From positions 44,512,233 to 44,576,232 of the forward strand of contig JARWIR010000002.1 of assembly GCA_029959085.1 (NCBI GenBank): a stretch of 64,000 nt of DNA. The letters are read 5' to 3'. Below are positions 22,127-32,907 of the stretch, in pieces. The position numbers and the translations under genes were made by a program. The stretch comes from Nemophila menziesii (lineage: Eukaryota; Streptophyta; Magnoliopsida; Boraginales; Hydrophyllaceae). Within the stretch, counting starts at the first letter, position 1. Every line of letters starts with the position of its first letter. The notes beneath the pieces were generated by a model that worked only from the letters and a program-made list of their open reading frames with translations, had not been told where the DNA came from and did not search any database.

Positions 22127-22523
22127 CCCAAGGTACACGTCGAACTAAACGATGTTAAACAAAAGTGCTCTTGGGAGTCACCCCTTGTTTTAATTACTTT
22201 CTAGTTAGTTTCATGTTTTGTAGTGTATAATATTAAGTTAGTGTATATTTTTAATTTTCTTACAAGCTAATAGGAGGGAAAGGTAGTTGTGTTATATGTG
22301 CAGGAAATGAGTTTAAGGTCGAAAAGATGGAAAAAATGGGAAAATCTAACCATTATTCTGGTATACCTAAGTGTATGTCTGGTGCCCCGTCGGTTACAAA
22401 CCGTCACAACGATTCATAAATCCGGTTCGATGCCGAGAGTAGAGAGATAAACCCGTTTTTCCATTTGCGACCATGGTTCTGGTCAACGCAGGGGACCGAT
22501 AATCGCATATTTCATCTGGTGCA
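22127..22523 (+). other. Post-pol non-coding tail and polypurine region
   Basis: The tail starts with ACACGTCGAACTAAACGATG and GTGCTCTTGGGAGTCACCCC, a conserved stretch just after integrase in this element group and also present at 41938-41998 on the minus strand. A purine run GCAGGGGA at 22488-22495 is the best PPT candidate but lies about 28 bp before the inferred LTR start, so either the PPT or the boundary is uncertain. Confidence 0.6.
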
Positions 22524-24371
22524 TGATGTCTCCCGATTTGTTCTAATTATTAGCCCCTTGGAGACATCCTTTTAGGTGAATAAATGACTTATCTGATAGA
22601 CTTTTTGGCTTAATTGATCATATTGCACTTTCTCCCCTTGGAAATTAACTATTTGCAGAATCTGAGCTTTTGTGCCTAAATTTGACTATTTTTCATGCAA
22701 AGTTAATTGGTTCTTGAATCTCATGAAAGACCAATCCAAGTAGAAAAAGTGAGAATAAAGTCTTAGTGTATTTTAGAGTGTTAGGAAATGATTTTTAGTC
22801 GAGTTTCTATTTTTAGAGTACACTTTCCTATTTCGATTTCTTGATTTATTGATTTATTCTTTTTAAGCATATGCGGTTTAATTATTTATTTAATGTGAAG
22901 CTTTAAGAGATAAATGGTAATTAATTAGATACCAAGTCAAGATAAAGATGAAAGGAAAGAAGATTTACATGGAAATAAGAAGATTTAGGAAAGATTTATT
23001 CAAAAGAGGAAAAGATAAAGCTGCCTTTTGAAATCTGAAAATCCAGCCACGTTTTAGAGATAAAATCATAATAAAGATTGGCATGGATTCTTGATGATTG
23101 GTTTGCATCAATAGAAAGCTCTTTTCAAGACAAGCAGTTTCATATATTGGAACTTCTCAAACGGATAAGTATTGAAAAAGATATGACCAAATCAAATCAG
23201 CAGAATCTTATCTTTTAGAGCTACGAATTTGAGAGTGTTTGACTTTTCTTCCACTCCAAGCAAAATTCGACCTAGGGTCCTCCAACACCTATAAATACAC
23301 CCCTTAACCTCATACTTTCACACACTTCAGAAACAAGAGGCTTAAGGTTTTCAAGTGAGAGCACGAAGGAGAGAAGAAGCTAGAAGCTGGAGGAATCCTG
23401 TTCTTCCAACAATAGTCATTCAACCCTTTAGGTTTTTCATTTATCTTTTGTATTTGAACATGAATTCCTTTTATTTAATGTTAGTCTTTAATTTCATTAT
23501 GAGCTAAATTTCTTTATACTTTCTTTTAGTTTATTTCCTTCAGGTATGAACTAAACCTCCCATAGCTTGGGTTTTGCATCATTTTTAATCTATGAATTCT
23601 AATTCTTCTATCTAAGTTTCTTTGGGAAGTACATGTTTTAATTTGATATTAGCTTCTTACTTTCATATTTGTTTATGTGTTTGGATTTATTGTCTTTCCT
23701 AGAACTGATCACTTTAGGATTGTTTTAATAGTAATTAGATGGTCACCTTAGCTGGGTGTGTAATTATAGAAACACCACATAACGTCTAGTGTCGATATTA
23801 GTCTTGACAAAACTGATTCTAACTAGATATTCATTAGGGTATGATTTAATCACCATATCACCAATTGAATGAATTGTTTGCTTAGGGCCTTAGTAGCGTT
23901 TGATAACCTTTTTTGAAACAACTTCTTGGTTGTGCCATAACCCCCTTAGTCGCTCTCCAGGTCTAAGGAATGGGAATTTAGAATCCTGACTAAATATACA
24001 AGAGCTAATATTCTCCCTTATTAACTAGATCTAATAGAAAGAATTAGAAGGATTAGTGCATACTAGCAAAACCTAAGCTATATCTCTCATCTCATATTCT
24101 TCGTATTTTATTTACTGTATTTTATTTTATTAGTTTAATTAATTTCGAATTTAATCTCTCTTTAATTTATTGTCTTTTAATTAATTATTGCTTATTCGTT
24201 ATTGTTACCTACTCGTATAATACACTTAAGTCCCTGAGAAGGAACTTAACTTATCAACTAAAACTTGCATACGTCCTGTAATACTTGCAGTACTCTGCCT
24301 GTCTAGGGTGAGAGTGCGTAGTTTTCTTGACCTTTATTTGTATTAATTTTATCACACGCTAGGCGACACCA
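22524..24371 (+). mobile_element. 3' LTR of the plus-strand Ty3/gypsy element
   Basis: It starts TGATGTCTCCCGATTTG, matching the inferred start of the minus-strand LTR at 38895 (TGATATCTCCC), and ends GGCGACACCA at 24371. The last ~870 bp (23500-24371) are the inverted counterpart of 24789-25660, where the same end GGCGACACCA abuts a primer site, which fixes the boundary. U3 is less conserved between copies than R/U5. Confidence 0.8.
23290..23297 (+). promoter_or_regulatory. TATA box in plus-strand LTR
   Basis: TATAAATA within the context CACCTATAAATACACCCC, shared with the opposite-strand LTR at 25745-25752. It lies about 1.08 kb before the LTR end, so the presumed U3/R junction is near 23320. 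Confidence 0.7.
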
Positions 24372-24762
24372 AACTCGGTTCTGATTAACATTGTTGTGCC
24401 TATTACATCTTCCTAGTGGTTGTTGTCCCTGTTGTCGTCCACCAGGAGAGACAAGTGGTGGTGGTCCCCCTGGTGGAACGAATGGTTATCCTCCAGTGGG
24501 ACGAATGGTGGATCTAACTGCTCTTGTACGCCTGTCATAGCTCTTCTTAAGGCTCTTTCATTACGAACACGTTTATTATAAGGTCTAAAGCTCCTCTTAG
24601 GCTCCGGTAACAGAGGCCAAGAATTAAATACTGTGAAACCTGAAAAAGACTAAAGCAAACCACAAGCGTAAATCCGAAAAAACAAAAACTAAATACTGAA
24701 AAATAAAAATTAACTAAAAACTACTACTCGAAATAGATAACCCACACGCTAACGAGACAGAA
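24372..24762 (-). pseudogene. 5' leader and gag start of a second, minus-strand element
   Basis: Downstream (minus strand) of the primer site, after a leader of about 150 bp, a frame contains PEPKRSFRPYNKRVRNERA and then GVQEQLDPPFVPLEDNHSF, suggesting the beginning of a gag-like protein. It is cut at 24371 by the 3' LTR of the plus-strand element. No capsid or zinc-knuckle region remains. Either the plus-strand element inserted here, or the two elements recombined. Confidence 0.55.
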
Positions 24763-24783
24763 GTTCCCCTGCAGCGGCGCCAA
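24763..24783 (-). promoter_or_regulatory. Primer-binding site (tRNA-Asp type), minus strand
   Basis: The minus strand reads TTGGCGCCGCTGCAGGGGAA, complementary with mismatches to the 3' end of tRNA-Asp, the usual primer of plant Ty3/gypsy elements. It sits five bases after the LTR end CGACACCA. This fixes the orientation of the second element. Confidence 0.85.
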
Positions 24784-24788
24784 AAACT

Positions 24789-26090
24789 TGGTGTCGCCTA
24801 GGGTGTGATAAAATAAGATAAATATAAGTCATAAAACAACACACTTTCACCCTAGACAGGCACAGTATTGCACGTATTACAGGAAGTATGCAAGTTTTAA
24901 TGATAAGTTGTGTTCGTTCTGAGGGACTTAGGGTGTTAATCGAATGGGTAGCAATAACGAGTAAGAAGAAGTTAATTAAAAGACAGGAAATAAAAGGAAT
25001 AAATTTGAGATATTAAATTAAATGAAGGAAAATAAAGAACAATAAAATAATTACGAAGAAATATGAGATGAGAAGTATAGCTTAGGTTTTGCTAGTATGC
25101 ACTAATCCTTCTAATTCTTTCTATCAAATCTAGTTAATAAGGGAGATAATTATCTCTTAGATACTTAGTCAAGATTCTAAATTACCATACCTTAGACCTT
25201 GAGATCGACTAAGGGGGCTACGGACACACCACGAGGCTGGTTCAAATAGGGTTTACAAGCGCAACCAAGGCCCTAAGCAATCAATTTCCATACATGGTGA
25301 TACTGATTAAATTATACCCTAATGACTATCTAGTTAGAATTAGTGTTGTCAAGACCAATATCGACACTAGACGTTATGTGGTGTTTCAATAATTAGACAC
25401 CTAGCTAAGGTGATCATCTAACTACTATTAAGGTAATCCTATACTCGTGCACTAGCAAGGAAAACAGTCATTAAATCAAAACACATAAACAAATATATAG
25501 ATAAACAACTAATATCAGATTAAAACATGTAATTCCAAAAAAAACTTAGATAGAAAGAAATTAGAATTCATAGTTTATACATGATGCAAAACCCAAGTTA
25601 TGGGGAGTTTAGTTCATACCTGAAGGAAATAAACTAAAAGAAATAAATAAAGACATCATCTTGCTCTCTACAATAACAATATGAATAAGACCTTAAGGAC
25701 TAATTACTATGAGACAAGGATGATTTACAAGTTATATAAGGGTGTATTTATAGGTGTTTAGAAGACCTAATTCGTTTTCTTGAAGGATAAGGTAAGTAGT
25801 GGACTCCAAGCCCAACTCAAATTCATAACCCTAAAACATGAAATCAGACCCCTTTTTTTTGGTCCTAGAAGCTTCAATACTCATCCGGTTGACGCGTATG
25901 AGTAGTCGAAAATCATCTTCTTGGAAAGATCTTCTACTTTGAGTTATAAGCTGATTTGTGGTCGTGGGTGCTGAAATTCAGATTTAAGGCAGCTCACGAG
26001 CTGAGCTCAAACACTAATTTCACAGATCGACTCTAGCTCAGCTCGTCTAAATGAATCGGTAGAACTCCATCCACTGTTGAAAAGATTATG
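24789..26090 (-). mobile_element. 5' LTR of the second (minus-strand) element
   Basis: It starts on the plus strand with TGGTGTCGCCTAGGGTGTGA. To about 25660 it mirrors 23500-24371 at roughly 80-85 percent by eye. The TATA box at 25745-25752 and a run-on U3 continue to near 26090, where similarity to known LTR text fades. The U3 start (TGATGTCTCC) is not found, so the outer end is truncated or diverged and the coordinate is approximate. Confidence 0.75.
25745..25752 (-). promoter_or_regulatory. TATA box in minus-strand LTR
   Basis: TATAAATA on the minus strand in the context CACCTATAAATACACCC, identical in core to the plus-strand LTR copy at 23290. Confidence 0.7.
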
Positions 26091-26514
26091 GTCATAACTC
26101 ATTTGGACCCTTGTCTTTGCATGTTTTGACTTTTTGGTCCTTCATCTTGAAATTATGGCCCTTATCTTTCGATTTTGTCATAACATTAGTCCCTTTTCAT
26201 TATGTTACACTTTTGAGGATATTTGCGTCCTTTATCACATAAGGGAAATACAACAAGGACTAATTTTTTTACAAAATAAAAATTAAGGGACTAAATTTTC
26301 AACAAGATAAATGATCAAATATGTTATTTATCCATTTTCTTTCAAATGCAAGAAAAAAGTCACTTCATTTTTCTCGTGTAAATTTTTTTCCTTTTAGTTT
26401 TTTTATTTTAATGAAATACAAAATTTTATGTGCAGTTTGACCAAAGACAAAGGAGGCAAATGACTATGAGCTGCCAAAAGATGCAACAATACAAGAACAA
26501 GAACAATGATATTT
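26091..26514. other. No gene; GGTCC-spaced repeat words
   Basis: Irregular repeats of GGACCCTTGTCTTTGCAT, TTTTTGGTCCTTCATCTTG and TAGTCCCTTTTCATT and their inverse further on (AAGGACTAATTTTTTT, TAAGGGACTAAATTTT) suggest a decayed non-coding foldback transposon at about 26095-26300. The rest is A+T-rich. Confidence 0.45.
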
Positions 26515-26678
26515 ACAACTAATGTCCACTTATTAAAATTAGTGTCCCTTATTCTTTTAGAATCTATATTTTGAAAGTATATTTAAAATTAAGTATTTTA
26601 GTAATGATGAATGTAATAATTGTATTTCTTAATATGTGTGAAAAGTTAAGTAAACATTATTTATTGGATGGAAGAAGT
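26515..26678. mobile_element. Stowaway-like MITE remnant
   Basis: The internal words TGTCCACTTATTAAAATTAG and GTGTGAAAAGTTAAG match the MITEs at 6471 and 18474. The right end reads ATTGGATGGAAGAAG followed by TA, a degenerate Stowaway terminus. The left terminus has eroded. Confidence 0.55.
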
Positions 26679-26848
26679 ATTTAATAAGAAAAAATATATT
26701 GTTTGATTTTATCGAAATTATATAGTTAAATAGATGTATTTAGTAATTATTCTAACAGACATCTTAAAATTTATCATTTTATTAATTGGTATAATTTCAT
26801 CTTTTATTTTAATTTAAGAATAAGGTGTTATATGTAAAAACAATTTAT

Positions 26849-27094
26849 TGTTATTAAATTTTATATTAATGTGTATTATTCTAGAGTGGTGGAGAGGCTT
26901 TGTCACTTCTCTAGTTTATTCTTTATAACCCTCATATCTAATCCTATATAATGGTGTAGTTAGTAGGCTAGTGCAAGAGTCTTGTATTCCCTATATAAAG
27001 GCTAGGTTGATCATTTTCCTAAAACACTTTTGGTTGTATAAGACGAATAAAACTCTTCCATTATTTTTATACTTTTTTTTCTTGTTTTACAACA
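26849..27094 (+). repeat. 5' LTR of the short-LTR element
   Basis: Starts TGTTATTAAATTTT, ends CTTGTTTTACAACA. It contains CCTATATAAAGGCTAGG near 26991, a TATATAAA promoter-like box. It is followed by TTTATTAGCACGGC, the presumed primer site, which is not the standard initiator-Met type. Confidence 0.85.
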
Positions 27095-28366
27095 ATTTAT
27101 TAGCACGGCTTTACCAACCGAGCTAATCTGATTTGAGACTCTTCTGAATTTTAATTTTATTGTAATGTAGAGGTAAGTAATTCTTGGGGTAAGATATATT
27201 TTTTATGAATCTTATATTTGTTAATATTATATTATAATATAATTGATTACTTTATTATGTTTTATAAAAACCTATTCCAAAAGAGAGTAAATATTCATCA
27301 AAATTCATACACCTCTTCAAATATATAATTTTGAAAAAAAAGAATCAACTTCAAATTGTATAAGTTTGCTTGAAAAAAAGCAATTGCAATTGTTTAAAAC
27401 AATGACAAAAATAAGCAACTAAATGTTTGCTTCAATTTATAAATTATGTTTGCTTAAAAACAATATGAAACTCGTCCTGTTTATGAAAAATTTATAAATT
27501 TCGAGTTGTTTATAATAAAAAGAATTATCAAGCCTACTTGTTACAAAAGTATGATTTATGAAAATGAGTCAACGAAATAATTTTTCGTTCATATATTGAG
27601 CAATATTATTTTCATATATCTTGAATTTTAAATCAAGTGAGAAAACAAGGCTTATATGAAAAATTGGACATGTATTCCAAATACACCACAATTAAAAAAA
27701 TTGTGGATTGAAATTGCGAAAACATATGTGAAAGATTATGAAATTCATTTATCATAATCTCGTTAATTATAGACTTTAAGTCTTAATATTTTATGGAAAA
27801 AATAATTTATTGAATCATACAAATAAATATTGAGATGAATTCTCTTAAACTCTCAAATACATCTTTATGACATGAAAAAAAGATTTACATTATTATCGTT
27901 TCTATGAAATATTGAATATTAAAATGTTCGTTTGACATGACCTTGAAAGCCATATGAATGTCACAAATGATAGTGAAAAATAATCATTTGAGAAGAAAGT
28001 AACGCATCTAAGAACAATTATGTAAAAAAAATGACATTTCTTCAATATTATCTCCAACGAGACTTAAAGTCTAATCCCATGATTTATATAGTTATCATGA
28101 ATCAGAAATTCATTTGATATAATAAAAAATTATACATTATATTAGTCACTGACTTTGAAAATCATAGGGGTTGGAGAAATAATTACGTTATCCTAAAAAG
28201 AACACATTATCATGAAAAAAATTGTGACGTGAAATTGCGAAAATATCTATGAAATGTTAGATATTCTTTTATCATGATTATTAAATAAAAAAACAAAGAT
28301 TAAGATAAATTATCAAATAAATGCTTATAAGATCAAGATTGACATTTTACTAACAAGATAATTAAA

Positions 28367-28450
28367 TGTTAGAAGTGGGGTTTGAACAACCGCCCTCGTG
28401 CAAATAAGGTGTCTTGAATATGATGACTTAGACCAACCGATCATCATGTC
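28367..28450 (-). pseudogene. tRNA-Leu(CAA) relic inside the short-LTR element
   Basis: Read on the minus strand from 28450, the sequence follows plant tRNA-Leu(CAA) from end to end: TTGGTCTAAGTC in the D arm (tRNA has GTGGTCTAAGGC), TTCAAG around anticodon CAA, a long variable arm ending ACGAGGGCGG, the T loop GTTCAAACC and the acceptor end CCCCACTTCTAACA. Length is 84 nt as expected. Several stem pairs are broken (e.g. D stem and anticodon stem), so it is very unlikely to be functional. It lies deep inside an LTR element, away from the primer site. It may be a tRNA gene swallowed by the element or a tRNA-derived insertion. Confidence 0.75.
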
Positions 28451-29995
28451 ATAATTATATAATATTATTGGACAAAATTATTTTACATATTTATTGTATG
28501 GTGAATGTCATTTTGATATACTCAGTATAGTTTAAATCTTAAAATAAATATTACTAGACTATCTTTTTTTTGTTTGTACTATTTAAAGTCAATAGTCAAA
28601 TTCCGGGGGAGAAATATATGATGTAGCAGAATATATATTTTCCTAAAAATGAATATTGCTAGACAATTGATTGTGAATTATTATGACTTATCGACATACA
28701 CTTTTATACATATAGACGGTCATAATAAAAAAAATCTAACTAAAAATCATGAATACCTTCATTAGTCAAAGACCTAAAGTATCCATCTATATACTGTTAA
28801 TTGTGCAACATAAAATATAAATGTTCCACCATTATGCAAAAAGATGATATAACGCACAAATATGAGAATTTATTTTCAATCTACAATGATTGATATGTAT
28901 CTTGGGTTTGGCACATGAAAAATATGTATACTAAAATACTATGCTTTAAAGCAAGATTCTCATGATAACAGGGGGAATTGAAAAATATTTTATAAGATGT
29001 ATTCTCATCCTTGGAAATAAATTATGAGCTCAGTGTAAATATAAGATGCATTCATAAGTGACTAAATCACGTATTCATTTTGATAAGATCCTGCTTAAAT
29101 TAATTTTCTTTAAAAAAATACTTTGCAACGCGTAAAGCGTGGTCGACCTGTCGGTTCTAAAATATCATAAAATTGAGCAGTATGAGAAACTTGGCACTTC
29201 TAAAATTATCATGAAATAATGTAGAAAATATAACTAATTAAGAGTACTCTAAAAAGAGTACCAGGTTTCCACAGTATTGAGAAATTGAGATAAAATAATC
29301 TTATTCAATTATATTACTAGAGAAATATATATAATCAAAAAATAAATTGATCATGATCAGATAATATGTGCAAATGATTATTTATAAGTTAATAAATAAA
29401 AACAAAGATCTTGAATCGAAATCCATTCTATAATGTCGACTAGAAAAATTAATTGGACAAATATAAAAAGACGTAGTCAGGCATAATCATACTCACACAG
29501 TCAATGTGAATATATGAAGTAATCTTTTGGTGGAAAATATTTTCCTGAAAGTTTCATATAGGACTTCATGTGCGTCTTATAATAAAATAAATTTACCAAT
29601 ATGTACCGTGTGATACGAAAAATCACAAGAAAGTCTTTAGAAGACTAAAACGCGTATACATAAATCTCGGGATATTTAGAATAATATTTGTATTACTTTT
29701 GTTGTCTTTAACAATATTTAATTGTCTTATATATTGTCATGTAATCTTCCATATATTTGTTTTATATTTCATAAGTAGAATATGTGTTTATTTATGATTA
29801 CGTGCATGAATATTTATTACTCTAAATTGCACATGATTGTATTTTGTGAATCATTCCAATGTTATATGACGTATCGTCATATATTGTTTAATTGGAATTA
29901 TAGTTACTCTTATAAAATGTTTGAGATACTGAATATAGAGATCATACTCGAAACTGATGGTCGTCACATATACATTTACATGAGAGGGAGACGAA

Positions 29996-30447
29996 CACAT
30001 GTTGCACTCTTTTTCCCTTCGTCAAGGTTTTTCCCCACAGGGTTTTCCTAACAAGGTTTTTAACGAGGAAAATTAAAAGCGTATTGAGAAGAATTATGTA
30101 CTCTTTTTCCTTCACTAGGTTTTTATTCCACATGGTTTTCGTAGTAATATTTTTACGAGACATATCAATAAAAATTTGGTAGATATTCAACTCGACTTGG
30201 TCAAATTAAAGTTCAAAAGAAGACCCCAATATGCAAAGTAAAAGATGAACATCATGTCAATATAATTTATTGGTTGTACTTTATAATGTTATGCAAAGAT
30301 ACTTCTGTTTCATGAGACAAATCTATAATACAAATGATCAAGATAATTTGTCCATACATTTAGAGGGAGATGCATTCACGCTGCACTCTTTTTCCCTTGC
30401 CTAGTTTTTTTCCCTATTGGGTTTTACTAGCTAGGTTTTTAACGAGG
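29996..30447 (+). repeat. 3'-UTR repeats of copia type, three copies
   Basis: The phrase TGCACTCTTTTTCCCTT, followed by AGGTTTTTCCC, GGGTTTT and AGGTTTTTAACGAGGAAA, occurs near 30001, about 30100 (shortened) and 30390. I associate such a repeated phrase between pol and the 3' LTR with plant Ty1/copia elements. This supports a copia origin for the element although pol is not readable. Confidence 0.7.
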
Positions 30448-30487
30448 AAACTTCATTTGCGTATTTGAAATTATACCCAAGAAGGAG

Positions 30488-30713
30488 TGTTAAGAAATAA
30501 TATATTAGTGTGTATTATTTTAGAGTAGTGGAGAGGCCCTGTATCTTCTCTAGTTTATTCTTTATAACTCTCATATTTAGTACTATACAATGGTGTAGTT
30601 AGTAGGCTAGTCCAATGGTCTTGTATTCCCTATGTAAAGGCTAGTTGATCATTGTTCCTAACACACTTTTGGTTGCATAAGAAGAATACACTTTTTCTTC
30701 TTGTTTTACAACA
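30488..30713 (+). repeat. 3' LTR of the short-LTR element
   Basis: Starts TGTTAAGAAATAATATATTA after the purine tract, ends TTGTTTTACAACA. About 20 bp shorter than the 5' LTR through an indel near 30690. Divergence between the LTRs (roughly 12-15 percent by eye) implies an old insertion. Confidence 0.85.
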
Positions 30714-30718
30714 TTTAT

Positions 30719-32744
30719 AAAATTTTAAATTATTCTTTAAATAAATATATTATAAGAAGTAAAGAAAATATCATGGATATTATTTTTTATAAATATTAAA
30801 CCTGATCATGTTTTGTTATTATTCACTCGCTTTATCATCAATCCACATTCAACTAAAGAAAATTATTTCCGTAATTTTTATAAGTTTTTATAAATTATCT
30901 CTACTTATATAAATAAACTAGTTTTTACATGCACCACCTTAATGATGGAATGGGTGAAACAATGTGACTTAATATCAAATCGCGCCATAAACTATCTCTC
31001 AACAAGACAAATCATCCACAAACTTATTGAAATATAGGTATCTAGAAATAGTGGGTGAATGACAAACACACATTATATTGACACTCGCATCATGAAAACA
31101 TTAAGTCTCTAAATTTAAGGCCACACCAAGTACGCAACATGTATTAAAAGAGTCATTGAACAACAACAAAATAATTGGAGATCTTTAAAACCTCATAAAT
31201 CTAGATTTTTCTTGACCTAACAACACCTAAGCCAAGCGTCCAAAAAGTGACCAAGAAACACTTATAGAAATAAACCTAAGAAACAAATGAATTGATAAAG
31301 TAACGAAGATCATAAGATTCACGAACACTTATAAACTTGAACAAAGATGACCCACAAGACGAACCATAATCCCATAGGAACACTTGATCTTAAATTCGAA
31401 CAATAAAATTGACAGGAAATAAAGGTACCACCAGAATGCGAAACTAGAGACCAAGTCATACAAAACTAAAATATACCCAAACAAAGACTAGTTAGATGGA
31501 ATTCCAATCTGGAGTCGAAAACCATCAAAGAAATAAAATAAACTTAACAGTCGCTACAAATAAATTAACTAAATACCCAATAGATCCCTGTATACACATG
31601 TTACATTACACGACAAAAGAGTTGGATACTAAGGTAAAGGTGATCCTAAATTATTATAGATCCTAAATTAAAGGAACATAAACTGCTCTCGAGAAGACCG
31701 TGTTGTCCATTTACATTTCCAGTAACCAGTCCACCCGAAACTCGCTCAATAGCTAATGGACAAAAGAAACAAAATATGAGAGTAGTCCTTCACCACAAAC
31801 ATCTTATCACACACCATTAACGCCACCACCAACAAGAGCAAATCCGAGCAAGAATAAACACTACCAAACTTTGCCATTCACGAGTGTCAAGCATCAAAAA
31901 GCACCACCAAATCTAAATATCCACTAACGCCATTAACTATTAATTCCACCACCATTGCAATTAATGCAACGAGCCATTATGAAGTTTCTTTATCCTTTTG
32001 CTCCTCTCTATAAAAAGAGATCTGACAGTATAGAGTGGTGGTGGGTTTATTTTTGGGTAGGGAGGGAAGGTTCATATTTAGAATGTGTATTTTTAAAGGT
32101 TCGTAGTGGTGTTATGGATGCTGCAAATTTGAAGCAAAAGAAGGTATATACAAATGAGTTATGGACATTTTTTTATCAAATCTGTCTAGTATGAATGAAA
32201 TTCAAATATGGAATGCAAACCATAGACTAATCCGTCTAGAATTATATTAATTTTATTTATGAATTCTTTGGGGTAAATCATTTGTTGCAAAGATTAATTT
32301 TTGTTGTTTATGAAATCAAGAAGAACCATCTTATAGTTGAAAGCAAGGGCCAACCTCCAATCATTGATTGTAAGGTATATAGGTTTTTTTCTTGAAGAAT
32401 ACTTATTATTTTATATCACAAAATTATATTAGTCGTATGTTATCCACTCATTTGATGACGTTCATGTCTTTTATCGGTTAACTATACATACATGTATGGA
32501 TGATTGATTTTATAGTCTAAGTATGTTACCTCATAACTCTGTGAGGATTTTCTTTAATTAGGGTTCTTACTTTAAATAATCTTGGTAAGGGAAAATTCCC
32601 TATATAGTCCATGTATATCCCTATAACCATTTGGTTCTCAAAATTCAAAATCATCCCAAATAGTTCTTAATCGTTTGAAAATTCCATCCATTTTTTACCG
32701 TTAAGTTCACAAGGAAAGATGTATTTTGCAATTGGGTAGGACTT
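30719..32744. other. No gene recognised
   Basis: A+T-rich with stops in all frames; 31000-31900 is A-rich on the plus strand with ACCACCA-type words near 31800-31960. A 79-codon plus-strand frame at 31955-32194 (starting MQLMQRAIMKFLYPF) is not recognised and has no homologous neighbour in the window. Confidence 0.5.
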
Positions 32745-32907
32745 CCATCCTATATTGGATGATCCAATATTTAAATAACATCAATTAATTATAATAACAA
32801 AACACATGTCCTTAGATTAATTAGGTAGATACTTTTGCAAGTTAAAAACATGGGGTATGTGTCATAATATGATTGGTATTGGACCATCTAGTATTGGATG
32901 GAAGAAT
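32745..32907. mobile_element. Possible small MITE (~160 bp)
   Basis: The left end ACTTCCATCCTATATTGGAT continuing GATCCAATA, and the right end read in reverse TCTTCCATCCAATACTAGAT continuing GGTCCAATA, form terminal inverted repeats of about 28 bp at about 85 percent identity. The interior is A+T-rich and non-coding. A target duplication is not evident. Confidence 0.5.

Larger units (their letters stand above)
19347..24371 (+). mobile_element. 5'-truncated Ty3/gypsy retrotransposon (Athila/Tat-like)
   Basis: Order on the plus strand: reverse transcriptase, RNase H, integrase, short non-coding tail, purine tract, 3' LTR. This domain order defines Ty3/gypsy. The 5' LTR, primer site, gag and protease are missing; the left edge abuts copy B at about 19346. 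The post-integrase signature near 22140-22190 (ACACGTCGAACTAAACGATG, then GTGCTCTTGGGAG) and the large LTR of about 1.85 kb suit the Athila/Tat group. Many stops and frameshifts and one large RT deletion make it inert. Confidence 0.9.
26849..30713 (+). mobile_element. Short-LTR retrotransposon with 5-bp target duplication, no pol recognised
   Basis: LTRs of 246 bp (26849-27094) and 226 bp (30488-30713) match in sequence and orientation and both end TTTTACAACA. TTTAT immediately precedes the 5' LTR (26844-26848) and immediately follows the 3' LTR (30714-30718), a clean 5-bp target duplication, so the element is complete and inserted as a unit. A purine tract (AAGAAGGAG) precedes the 3' LTR. 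The 3.4 kb interior has stops in all frames and no RT motif that I can see; the 3'-UTR repeats at 29996-30447 look like those of plant Ty1/copia elements. Best read as a non-autonomous or heavily decayed copia-type element. Confidence 0.85.

Noticed and set aside
19347..24371. Endogenous pararetrovirus (caulimovirid) as an alternative source of the reverse transcriptase
   Set aside because: An integrase with HHCC and DDE motifs follows RNase H and an LTR is present, which identifies a Ty3/gypsy retrotransposon. No movement-protein or coat-protein motif is visible.
28367..28450. Functional tRNA-Leu gene
   Set aside because: Stem pairing is disrupted in several arms and it lies within a retroelement; treated as a relic.
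29782..30190. 89- and 82-codon frames on opposite strands
   Set aside because: They lie in the non-coding interior and 3'-UTR repeats of the short-LTR element and include its repeat words; no protein motif.
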